A DNA stretch of 64,000 nucleotides from Scolanthus callimorphus (lineage: Eukaryota > Cnidaria > Anthozoa > Actiniaria > Edwardsiidae): contig CM066913.1 in the NCBI GenBank assembly GCA_033964015.1, positions 29,352,790-29,416,789 on the forward strand. Direction: 5' to 3'. The notes under the pieces were generated by a model. That model made no database searches. It had not been told where the DNA came from and saw only the letters and a program-made list of their open reading frames with translations. How positions within the stretch are numbered: position 1 is the stretch's first letter; each line of letters starts with the position of its first letter. Positions 1 to 10,400 of the stretch are shown piece by piece. A program made the translations under genes and the position numbers.

Positions 1-335
1 ATATGACTGTAGTGAAACCAACCGCAAAGAGATTACAGGAATTCTGAAAAAATCTTCAAATAGACTCTTCTACTCCTAACAATCACTCTCCTAACAATCA
101 CCCGTTAAACCCCCTTCTGTCTAGGGTTAAGGAAGCTTCTAGAAGGCTGAGAAGTGCTACATGCACTCTGCCGAGAGTAAACATGGAACGGTATAAGAAC
201 ACATTTTTTAATAGACTTAGTTTTAGATATAATTTAGCAATATAGGGGTGGGACTTTTTAGATATTTTTAGAATTATATAATTGGGAATTGTTTGTAACG
301 TTCAGTATGTTTTTTATTGAATGAAATAAAGATTA

Positions 336-369
<34 letters not shown>

Positions 370-399
370 TCTATTATTATTATTATTATTATTATTACT
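1..399 (+). mobile_element. 3' end of a non-LTR retrotransposon (reverse transcriptase tail, 3' UTR, ATT tail)
   Basis: The stretch at about 150-244 translates to a short conserved-looking tail with the core LPRVNMERYKNTFFNRLSFR and then a stop. This matches the extreme C-terminus typical of CR1/L2-like reverse transcriptase polyproteins in marine invertebrates. About 90 nt of AT-rich 3' UTR follows, then a run of ATT triplets (about 336-399), the usual tail of this class. Upstream the frame is broken, so this is a 5'-truncated dead copy cut by the window edge. The family assignment rests on recognising the terminal motif only. Confidence 0.5.
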
Positions 400-1318
400 C
401 CTGTACATATGGCTAGACGTAGTTGATGATTACCTATAAATCACCTGGGAGCGCGAACTTGTCTATAACCATTCCTTTTACTACGATGTCTCGCAGGTTG
501 CCATCATATGGGAAATACGTCATTATGCTGTACAGAATGTTTGTCACACTGATCAAGGTATCACTCGATCTCGTCTTAAGGTATAGATATACGTTGGAGA
601 GGAGGTGTCCACGAAAAAAATCGTGTCGGGCCGCAATTGAAGCTAAAAGGCTAACGTTGGTGTCATTTTAAAGCTAAAAGAATGACGTTTTTGGACGTAT
701 AAACTATTTAATTAGTGAAATTTATTGCCAAACTAAAGATTTTGAGCCGCAAGCAAAAGAGCAGTGTGTTTGCTATAAGAGTTCCAGGATGTTTGGGATT
801 AAATAAACACGAACGCTCTAAACTGAATTATAAAGTTCTAAAGTTAAACTTACTATAAAATCAATTCGGAAAAGAAAATCAAACACCCCGCAACGTGGTT
901 CTCACTACATGTGTCTATCATCTCCATAAATGTGAGATCAATACCTTAAAACAAGTCCGACCTACATCTCCAAGAAGTAGGAAATATTTCGAAATTGAAT
1001 CGCTGAAAAACGTTCTTCTGCAACGTTTTCCGGGCTTTCACGGTTGGTGGGCTAGCTCCGTCCCATACTCCTTTAAAGGCCCATCACCAACCGGGAGTCT
1101 TTGTGCCCCGTTTTCTTTTGTTTTCAAATTGATCCATTGTTTTTCGGGTGCTCTGATTGGCCAAGAGTCCACAAAGGCTCTCGGTTGATGATGGGCCTTT
1201 AAGACAGTTGTACTTAGCCAATCAAGTTTGAGGCACGTGCTGAGATAGCTACGTCACGAAAATCGTAAATTTGCCAATGTTGACTAAATTAACCTATATC
1301 TATACCTTATAGAGTTTC
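400..1318. other. Non-coding stretch, nothing recognised
   Basis: Only short open frames (82 and 97 codons) without recognisable domains, flanking splice sites or start context. It is probably intronic or upstream sequence of the TRPA-like gene, whose 5' exons are not recognisable in the window. Confidence 0.5.
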
Positions 1319-1836
1319 TGCTCTTCTAACTTCTCCTTCATCTCGTCTTCGTCCTCTACCTCTTCCTCTCGTGTTAATAATGTTCCTCCTCTTCTACCTT
1401 CTCCTCTTTCACCTTCTTTAATCGTCCTCCGTGCTAAAAGAGCCTCTCCTCTTCTACCCCCTCCTTCTGCTCCTCTCGTGTTAATAATGATCCTCCTCTT
1501 CTACCTCCCTAGCCCTCCTCCTTGTCCTCGTCCTCTCATGTTAGAAATTCTCCGCTTGTACCTCTTCCTCCACCTCATCTGGCTATTCTTCATCATGTTA
1601 CTCTTCCTCCTGTCAGCTAATAGCCCTCCTCTTCGTCCTCGTCCTCTTCCTTTCATGTTAGAGATTCTCTTCCTCCACCTTATTTTGCTACTCTTTCATG
1701 TTCCTCTTCCTCCTCCTGTCAGCTAATAGTCCACCTCTTCGTCCTCCTCCTCTTCCTCTCATGTTAGAGATTCTCCATTTGTACCTCTTCCCCCACCTTA
1801 TTTTGCTACTCTTTCATGTTCCTCTTCCTCCACCTC
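1319..1836. repeat. Pyrimidine-rich low-complexity repeat (CCTCTTCCTC type)
   Basis: Diverged tandem repetition of CTCCTCTTCCTC-like words with a longer unit of about 100 nt that contains CTCATGTTAGA and ATTTTGCTACTCTTTC. The same unit continues at 2308-2460 on the far side of an inserted MITE, so both parts were once contiguous. Leucine- and proline-rich open frames here are composition artefacts. Confidence 0.75.
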
Positions 1837-1844
1837 ATTTTGCT

Positions 1845-2299
1845 CCCGGGGGTGGGGGGTGGGGGGGGGGGGGGGGGGGGGGGGGGTTCTCCCAAGTTAG
1901 AGGGATAGGGGTGCTCGTCGGGATATCGGAAAATCCACCCTAAAAAAAACCAGGACATAAAATATCCACCCCCTAAAAAATACCTTATTAAACAAAATGA
2001 CCCCTAAAAAATACCAACAATAAACCTTTTTGTTATTGTTTATTGTTTCTCATCTCAAAACAAGCTTGTTTTATAGAGCTATAAATGAATAAGAAAGCCA
2101 GAAAACGTTTTGCTTGGTTTGTGACCCTTTCATTCATTTGCGTACCCCTAAAAAATATCATTTATTAGTGAAAGCCACAATGTTTCTCCGATAACCCCTA
2201 AAAAATACCCGAGAGTCGATTTTGACCCCTAAAAAATACGACGAGCACCCCTATCAGGTCTACATGTGAAGAACCCCCCCCCCCCCCCCCCCCCCCGGG
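1845..2299. mobile_element. 455-bp MITE with G/C homopolymer arms and an 8-bp target duplication
   Basis: The insert begins CCCGGGGG, runs into a long G tract (to 1886) and ends in a 23-nt C tract (2274-2296) plus GGG. Inside, a perfect 17-bp inverted repeat (GATAGGGGTGCTCGTCG at 1904-1920; complement at 2239-2255) encloses several CCCCTAAAAAATA words. The host word ATTTTGCT occurs on both sides (1837-1844 and 2300-2307), an 8-bp target site duplication as made by hAT-type transposases. There is no open frame, so it is non-autonomous. Confidence 0.65.
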
Positions 2300-2800
2300 A
2301 TTTTGCTACTCTTTCATGTTCCTCTTCCTCCTCCTGTCAGCTAATAGTCTACCTCTTGTCCTCCTCCTCTCATGTTAGAGATTCTCCGCTTGTACCTCTT
2401 CCTCCAACTCATTTTGCTACTCCTTCATGTTCCTCTTCCTCCTCCTGTCACCCACCTCCTGATCACCATGATCATCACCATGATCATCATGACTTTTGCG
2501 TGACTTGGGGCGCGGCTACGTGGGGTCGGGAACTGTAACCCCAACATCCGCATAAAGTCTTAACTTGCCATCATTTGTCGACACCGAGTAACTCTTTAAT
2601 CTTCCTCCAGCTCGACGAACATAATCTGCGATATCCTACACATCCTCTCCCCGATCAACCACGACCCACGAACTCGTGTGTACCATTTCGTTGTAGGTCT
2701 TGCTGCTCCTCCTGTTATTCGCCTTTGCGTTCGGAATAACATTCCATCTCCTCTTAGATCAGGTAAGAGTACACGAGAATTACCCGATTCCATAACCCAA

Positions 2801-2870
2801 GTTTTGTAAACCTGTTTTGTAAACCTATTTTGTAAACCTATTTTGTAAACCTGTTTTGTACACCTGTTTT
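2801..2870. repeat. 13-bp tandem array, unit TTTTGTAAACCTR
   Basis: About five copies of TTTTGTAAACCT followed by G or A. A second array of the same unit lies at 4199-4258. Each unit contains TGTAAAC, which resembles a forkhead-factor core, though this may be coincidence. Confidence 0.8.
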
Positions 2871-2880
2871 TGCCCCCGCA

Positions 2881-2906
2881 GGGTTTTGGCCCAGAGGCCA
2901 AAACCC
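2881..2906. repeat. Short perfect hairpin after the 13-bp array
   Basis: GGGTTTTGGCC at 2881-2891 and its exact complement at 2896-2906 form an 11-bp stem with a 4-nt loop. Function unknown. Confidence 0.6.
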
Positions 2907-2994
2907 GAGGAGGCATTATAGAATCCCCCGCGTAAAGAGAAAATATAAGGGTATATGGTACATATGGCAGAAAAAATCTCGATCCGTCGGAGCA

Positions 2995-3118
2995 GGGCCC
3001 GCAAAAGGTATCGGGTAACGTTTATGATTGGATGATCAGATCACGTGACTCGCAAAGGGCCCGCAAAAGGTCTTGGGTAACGTTTATGATTGGATGACCA
3101 GATCACGTGACTCGCAGC
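2995..3118. repeat. Direct duplication, two copies of about 62 bp
   Basis: The block starting GGGCCCGCAAAAGGT and ending CACGTGACTCGCA occurs at about 2995-3056 and again at 3057-3118 with a few substitutions. Both contain ATGATTGG (CCAAT-type) and CACGTG (E-box) words. Confidence 0.75.
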
Positions 3119-4198
3119 GTGGGTTTGAGACCTCTACTGTTGTCACTGGCGGACAATAAAAATTCTAAACATTCACAACAAACTGGTCGTGACATTTAAT
3201 AAATCACCTAAAACTCTAAGGAGACGCTCAGCCGAAGTCAGTCAGTGCAATCCATAGTTCAGAATTAGCAAATGTTGAGCTGCTGTGGCTGTGTAAACTT
3301 GAATGTTCACAAAGCTAAGAGCTCTACCTCATAATAGTAGTAAAGCATTCAAAATGGTTGCTATTGTGCTTAACAATAGGTCCGCTACGAACGAATGTGA
3401 TAATTTACCGACAAGATTTCCTTTTTATAAGTTCACAAAACTTAGAAAGAGGACTTTAGAATTATTATTTTTGCATCAGCACAAGGGAGAAGTAGGCGTT
3501 TTTGTCTTCTTCCGATGTGTGCGCTGTCTGCTGTGTAATGGTTGCCTCTAAAGTATACTAAGTAGGTTAAAACATTAAAATAGTACCTTTGTTGACCGGA
3601 AATCTCGCAAGGGCGGAACGCGTTTTTTGTTCTGTTAAATTAAGTTCTATTATAAGCTCTTTAGCAGCTTTAGGTGATAGCTGGTATAAAAACGCAGATA
3701 TAGGTTATTAGGGAGCAGCGATTGAAAAAGGGCAAAAGCAGAGAAGTCGCGAAGCAGAGACAGCCACGAGAGTCTAAAGTATTGTGTTCTGTTCTCCGTT
3801 GTAAGTATTTCCGGAAAGATCAATTGGCTTTAAGCTTTCAAGTATTCATAGAGTTTTCAAACAAGATTTTTGTGCGCAAGTGTTTCTGAGTAAGAATGTG
3901 TATTAATAGTCGTTTGGAATTGTGACACAATAGTTTTAAGAATTTTCGGTATTTCGCTAGAGTTTCGTAAGAGTTTTGACGGCTTTTCGTACTTTTGGTT
4001 AGAACTGTTTGTAGAGTTTCGGCTTATAGAATTTCACATGTATCTTAACGGTTTTGTAATACAACTGACAAACTCAAACAAGCTGATAACGGTGGGTTCG
4101 CGTGTTGTCTGAAACAGCTGTAGAAATGTTAATTGAATACTTATTACATCTGCAGTTTAAAAAGCACGGGGGCAGCTCTAGTGAGAACTATTACTAGT
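3119..4198. other. Non-coding stretch with one possible TATA-type promoter
   Basis: No gene recognised. A GGTATAAAAAC word at about 3681 followed about 120 nt later by a donor-like TTGTAAGT (about 3800) resembles a core promoter plus a short non-coding first exon. It could be an alternative promoter of the TRPA-like gene or part of an old repeat; support is weak. Confidence 0.2.
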
Positions 4199-4258
4199 GT
4201 AAACCTATTTTGTAAGCCTGTTTTGTAAACCTGCTTTGTAAACCTGTTTTGTAAACCT
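4199..4258. repeat. Second TTTTGTAAACCTR array, next to a TRPA exon
   Basis: Four to five copies of the 13-bp unit found at 2801-2870, ending 11 nt before the first visible TRPA-like exon. The array and following CCTTTTTCGTAAAG supply the inferred acceptor region of that exon. Confidence 0.75.
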
Positions 4259-4269
4259 TTTTCGTAAAG

Positions 4270-6237
4270 GACCCTTTCACATCTTTGCCAAACGCCCTGA
4301 TGCTGATGTTCATCATGATGATTGGTGAGGTGAACTATGTGGATGTATTCATGCCGTGGTCCAAGCTCGCGCACCCTTGGATGGCTAATATCATGTTGAT
4401 CCTGTTCTGCTTGACCATGCCGATCATTCTCATGAATATGCTGGTGAGTAACGCAACACGCGTGACGTGTAACACACTACCACACTAACGACATTGCAAC
4501 GTGTCCCAAATCAGGTCATAGTACGCCATACGCCTGGAAGTGAATTGTTAGCAGTAAACTTACGCAATTCATACATGCGATCCGTTACTAGAAGGCAAGG
4601 GCAAGGTGTCACGAAGCAAGTCACGCAATAGGCGTGACATTTTATACGTTGCTGTTATGTAACGCAACTGGCACTTCTATATAATACGTGCTTTTGGTTT
4701 CAAGGTTGGTTTGTCTGTGGGAGATATCGACAAGATCGAACAGAGTGCCTTGATTGACCGCTACATCATGCAGGTGGTTCCATTGGATCAGCGAAATACC
4801 AGTATTGACGCTGGTACATCATCGTAACCTGAGCTCATATTCTACCTTGCCGTTTTTCCAGGTAGAGCTACTGACCGTGCTCGAGGAATCCCTTCCTCTA
4901 TGGGTACTGAGGCGTGTCCAACGACAAACACATGTGGAATATCCAAACAGACCCAAGTCCTTCGTGAAAATGGTAAGATAACATTGCTTTGAAGTAATCT
5001 AATGATGATCCATGGAAAATATTGATTTTTCTATTATTTTCCCATGCTTTTTTCGTTGCAACATAACGTCCTTATGTCGTTGTCGCTAGTGTGCACTTCC
5101 TTAAATGTTCTAAGCAATAGACCGATCCCGTCTTCGCATAAATTAATAACCAAACAATGGGCAGTTTTCCCTATGGAATTCAAAATGTCCGAGCAACAAA
5201 CTCGGAATTCGAAGATTTTTAATTAATTCTTCAGCTTTTCGTGACGAAAATATAAAACCCATATACTATGAGCAAAATTCTAACACTTTCATGCAATCGG
5301 TGTATTTTCCATGCTCTATGCCAAAGTATCATTTTAGCTTGTCCGACGTAGCAACAGTAACTAGGGAGTAGAACAATGCAGCGGGAGCGGTGAATTGATC
5401 CTTTCATGTCTGTTGTTGAGATTTAACTCTGTTTCAGATGTTTGACGCTGTTATCGGATTCGGAGACGCCGAGGATGACGAAGAAGATGATGAGAAACCC
5501 TCTCCACAGATGATCGCTCTGCACGAAAAACTTGAGGAACAAACGGTTGAGTGAGTAACAGGACCCGACATAAGTATTGTCTTCAGCTCCTATTAGCAAC
5601 TAACAAGAGTAAATTAGTTTTCGACTAACCTTTAGCAAATAACCTACGTTTTCTAATTTATGGCCCTTATGAACGACACACCCTTGTAAGCAAAAATTAC
5701 GCGTTTGCTTATTTGATGATTTATCTTCACATTCGATCACATTGTATTCGCAAGATCACATTTGCATTAACCCGAACCCATAGCCTCGGATATAGCCACA
5801 CATTTAATTGTCCCATTGTCAGGCGCTGATTCTAAGGTTAATCCACAATCGTTAGCCAAATGAAATCAAATGCAATACACTTGTGGCCAACTCATCCTCG
5901 TTTCCCAGTTTGCCGTTCACAAAGACACTGCGCCAAAAAACTGTACCTTCAGATCACATGCTATACCCATATAATTGTTTGAAGGATCGAGGACATGCGC
6001 ACAATGATCAAGAGCATGTACAAGATGATGAAAGAACAAGAGGAGGAGTCCAAGCAAAAGCATCAACAGGAGCTTGCCAAGAAAACCAAGAAAGACACCA
6101 AGACTTCCGACCTGATTCCGAGTCTCAAAGTCCCCGACTTTACCATGATTAGCAACCCATTCGGGTCACTGCCCACCTTCGGGACGCTGCCCACATTCGG
6201 GATCAAGAGCGAAGACAAAACCGAAACCGAAACATGA
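4270..6237 (+). CDS. TRPA-like cation channel, last five exons (partial)
   Basis: Exons 4270-4443, 4705-4773, 4862-4972, 5438-5550 and 5985-6237 join in phase to 239 codons and a TGA stop; internal junctions are GT-AG. The first exon encodes a pore/S6 region (IMMIGEVNYVDVF, then a hydrophobic helix ending PIILMNML). The second begins VGLSVGDIDKIEQSAL and the third VELLTVLEESLPLWVLRRV, matching the post-S6 coupling region of TRPA1-type channels. The tail has an acidic stretch (DAEDDEEDDE), a basic helical segment and SLPTFGTLPTFG repeats, and is not conserved. The ankyrin repeats and S1-S5 are not found at 1-4269, so an intron longer than 4 kb, or loss of the 5' part, is implied. TRPA channels are tetrameric plasma-membrane cation channels gated by irritants or temperature; the ligand cannot be judged here. 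The first exon's acceptor is weak. Confidence 0.8.
4986..5106 (-). mobile_element. Fragment of a MITE related to 13529-13752
   Basis: The words TTGCAACATAACGTCCTTATG and GTCGCTAGTGTGCAC match, in reverse orientation, the 5' arm of the complete MITE in KIN intron 5, as does the ATGGAAAATA region. Only one arm and part of the middle survive. It sits in the intron between the third and fourth visible TRPA-like exons. Confidence 0.55.
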
Positions 6238-7436
6238 CGATACAGTAAAATATTACACAGTGGCGTCGCGAGTAAATGTACACAATAGAGTTGTTCTGCA
6301 CAATGGCGTTGGAGATGCAAATCCTCAACTTAGAGAGAGAGATGCAAATAATTGTATTGTTTGAGGTGTATTGGTTGAGGTGTTCCTTTCCAATTAATTG
6401 ATATTTGTTCAAAATAATTGAAGGGCATGCAAAGTATGCGGTATGCACCAAAGGTATCTACGGGGAATGGTGAAACTTGTTGGTCGGAAATGTTTTGGTT
6501 CTATGCCGTTTTCAGGTTTTGGAGTCTAGTGTAGGACTTATTTGAAAACGAATTGTAGGGGAACCAACCTTGATCAACAAGTAATTTCACGAAAATGTAC
6601 TGTATGTGTTACCAACAGCGCGCACTTCCCAAACACTTTCAACTTTATTGAACTTTACTTTGGTATTTGTCTTAAACAATAAGGACACCCAGCAAGCAAT
6701 GCACGTGTGTTTTTACCGCCATAATTTGAATATCTAAGCAGAATTTTGCATCTCTAACGGTCTTGTGCGGAACAACTCTACTTATAGGTAGGTTTTCACA
6801 CAAACAGGAACGGTATAGCCTCGTCCCAAGGTGTCGCGACAGCTCTTCATGTAAGGCAACACTTCAGATACAGTGTGTTTTGAGCTGCCCTGTTAATCCG
6901 TGACGCCACCAACCGACAAGCCGCGTAGCCAAAAAGAGCCTGGGGACGAGGCTCTAGTTTTCAGACCTGTGGAACACGTGGAGTGCACATACATCGATGC
7001 AAACCATAGACACAAATAATAGAGCGAAAAGATGAAGTATTTATTTACAAAATATACAAATTGCAACTATTTTGTAGAAGGAGCACTTGTTTAAAAAACA
7101 AAAGCAAATAAAAACACAATGTCATTCTAGTTTCATTCATATCATTATTCTCTACCGAAGAATTATTTCCCCTTGCATTTTCCCATTGAGTGATGAAGCG
7201 ATGAAGCAAGCGTTTGTAGTTTGCTTAGATGGGTTCCCACCTATACCCCTGGATGATTCAGATAGTTATCGTGACCAGCTTAGCGGAGTGAGCGCCAAAA
7301 TCGACAGTTTCCTTGTACCGGTTGATGGGCCTTTTTAAAAACCGTACATAAGGCTCGCATGAGATTTGAGTTTCTGTCATCTGGGGCACGTCGTTTACCA
7401 CGTCTGGATGTGTTATCTCATGTTGCCCGTAGATAA
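6238..7436. other. Convergent intergenic region between TRPA-like gene and KIN
   Basis: No gene recognised. It should contain both 3' UTRs. AATAAA at 7107-7112 (+) is a distant candidate for the TRPA-like transcript. An AATAAA on the minus strand at 7045-7040 is a candidate for KIN. If both are used, the transcripts would overlap at their 3' ends. Confidence 0.4.
7040..7045 (-). terminator. Candidate KIN poly(A) signal
   Basis: TTTATT on the plus strand gives AATAAA on the minus strand, about 390 nt beyond the KIN stop codon. Confidence 0.4.
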
Positions 7437-10400
7437 CTAGGCGTCTAGCTTGCTAACATCTTCATAGGGGATCCCATCTACCGTACGGCCTTGCTGAGGA
7501 CCCTGTAGTAGAGAGAAAATGAAAGTTCATAGTCTTTTACCGCGAAACTTGCTTATTTACACAAAGGGGTGTGAATTTCATCTAGGATATCAAATGAGCT
7601 TTCAGGATAAACCGCAAAAACACTGCAGGCTTACTAATTGATGCAAAAAAGCTTTGACCAAGGAAAGAAATAATAAAATTGTAGACTCGAAATACCTTGT
7701 TCCGCAACTCCTTTTGTGCGATAAACTCACTTATTCAGTTTTCTTCCTCGTATCCTGATGCCTTTGCAAAGTTGGATAGTCAAACACAGCGCGCAAAATC
7801 TACCGAAATTTAACGAGAAAGTCACGTACGGTGTTTTATTACCTCTTTCACCTGGACAGAGACAGAAAAACTCTTTTCATTGAGTGACATCAATTTGGCC
7901 TTCTCTCCCCTGTATGGGCCATTCAGAACCAGAACAAGCTTGCCTGAAACAAATCAACAGAGAGTAAATAAATACAATTTAGCAAGGAAAATAACACGAA
8001 TACCGGCTCAGGCTCTCCCTCGTTTCCAAGAACAGATTGCCTGCTCGTAGATTAGAGGGTAATTGAGGGTATTCTGCCGTGTAAGAACCATTCCCAGAGG
8101 ACAGCAGGCCCGTAGCCAGGGGGGGTTGCGGGGGTGCGCAAGCACCCCCCACGCGACAAAAAGGTCCACAGTTGTACACAGTAAATAAAGCACTTATATT
8201 TTACTTCCTTTTTCTAGCGAATTTTGACCAGCGGTTTCTCAATAAAAAAAAACGAATTCATACCACATTGGTCCGCCTTTTCTAGATTAGCACCCCCCAC
8301 AAAAATCCCTGGCTACGGGTCTGGGACACCTGTGTTCAGCTCTCATTTCATCATGATTCGTTCTACCAAAAAAGGAAGCTTTTGTGATGCAGCTTGTGAG
8401 AACACTGAATTTGCTTTCTCGTAGCCGCCCTCGGATTTGTCATTTTTTGTCATCAAATCCAAGATGGCGGCCACGAAAAGAAACCCCTTACTCATGCGAG
8501 CAGGGTAAAGGACACTCCCATATGTAAGCTGTATAGGTATGTACCGCCCCAATGAGTATGTTTTTTGAGGTTCTAGGCCCGGTTGTATAAAAATCCACCT
8601 AAGTGTCCCTCTATAGTGTGGTATTTACGAGTGTATTAAAGGTACATTTACGGGTGCTGTATAAAGCATACATACGTTCGCACGAGACCGGTACAAAACC
8701 GGACCGGTCAACAATTTTGGTACGGTACCGTCGCGCGTTCACACGGTAACTGCGCTACCGGAGTGATTTTGGAACGGCTATAGGGCCGCTATAGACCGTA
8801 AGAACACTGTTGCAAAACGTGCCAGAATTGTACCGGTACCGTATGAACAGGCGGCATCGTAACAGAATTGTACCGGTCCGGTTTCGTAGCGGTCTCGTGA
8901 GAACGAGGGAAATGTTATGGCTAATCTTAAGTGAAAATTTGCAGCGCCATATCCAGAATTCATAATTAATTGTAAAATCTGCAAAACCTATGCACGTATT
9001 CAAACCTCCTTTGCGCTTATATGATTTTCTTTGTTAAAACGTGAAGATTTATTAACGAGTTTGAGAAGATGCTTGCGCACTCTCATTCACAGTAAATGGC
9101 GGGGCAGCTGACGTAGATTGGGGAAAGGGTTACAGACAATATAGGTGGTTTTCTAACCTATGGCTGGTATAACTGTCTCTAGATGTTCTTGATCAATCCT
9201 GAGTACATCTCCTGAGTTAATCATCTTCACTTTTCCAACATAACGGTTTTCAACTTCCTGGGGGACGAAATAGAACAAACATCTCGATAACATGTTTGAG
9301 GAAAATGCATTGTGTAAAAGCATGTATATACTAGCTTTATATAACACTTTAGAGTGGCATACTGCAGAATATCCCACGTGTCACTTGTATCTTCTGGCGT
9401 GCACACGATCATTAAGAGAATAATCTACATCATGGGAATGATAAATAGTCGGAAAATCACACCTGCAACTAGTAAACTGGTAAAAGTGGGGGAAGAAGGG
9501 GGCGAATCTCGTTTCTAAAATTAAGTGGCTATTTAACGTTTCAAGGCATTCAAGAAGGCTTTTTTCGTGTTTCTCCAAAACAAAAAGATCTGACTGAAGA
9601 CTCTATTCTAATAAAATACTTTTAGATCTATTTAGTAATTGATTTTTTGATGCGACAATCAAGCAATTTTGTAGTACAGTATTTGATCTACCAAAACTCC
9701 AAACACAACAAATGACATGTAAAATCTCCAGTCCAGGAGGCTTTAGAGCCGATTTCAGTCTCATCCCCAGGCAACTCATGTACTGAAGTTTATGCACATG
9801 AATTGCATGTGATTGTTGACGAATGACGTTCTAGTATTTAAAAAATACAGTAAGACCCCTCTTATTTACAAGCCATAGTGGTTTGATTTGGCCATTGTTT
9901 TAGTAAAAGACTCTGGGAAATGTGACAAGTAACGAAGAGTGAAGCATGTTTGACAAAGCAGAGTTTCAACTCTAAACTACCTACTTTAACAATGCCTTTT
10001 TTCTTGTAGTATTTTTCACCAAGCTTTTATACATGACTTTAACAACAATGTCCTAAAAAAGAGAAAGAAAATTATTTAGAATAAAGCATACTTATTTAAT
10101 GTTTGATAACTTGTAGGAGTCTACTATCAACTAACAAACCTGAAGCCTCCATAAAGAGAGGACATGCACGTACAAACCTTTGCAAGCCAGTAGTCCTTTT
10201 TGCTGATCTTTTCCTTTTTGATTTGCTCCATCTAAAATACATGTAATCAAAGCGGAATAACTATCAATAACAAAGAGAAGAAAATGGGAATTTATTTTGT
10301 CAAAAAAGCAAAATTCTAACCTCCATAATTTCTTCTAGCGCTGTCTTCCGCTTGCGGCTATCAGAAAAAAAGAAGATGCAAATCAATTGAAATACAGTAC

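Noticed and set aside
1478..1943. Leucine/proline-rich frames of 81-82 codons
   Set aside because: Products of the pyrimidine-rich tandem repeat and G tract.
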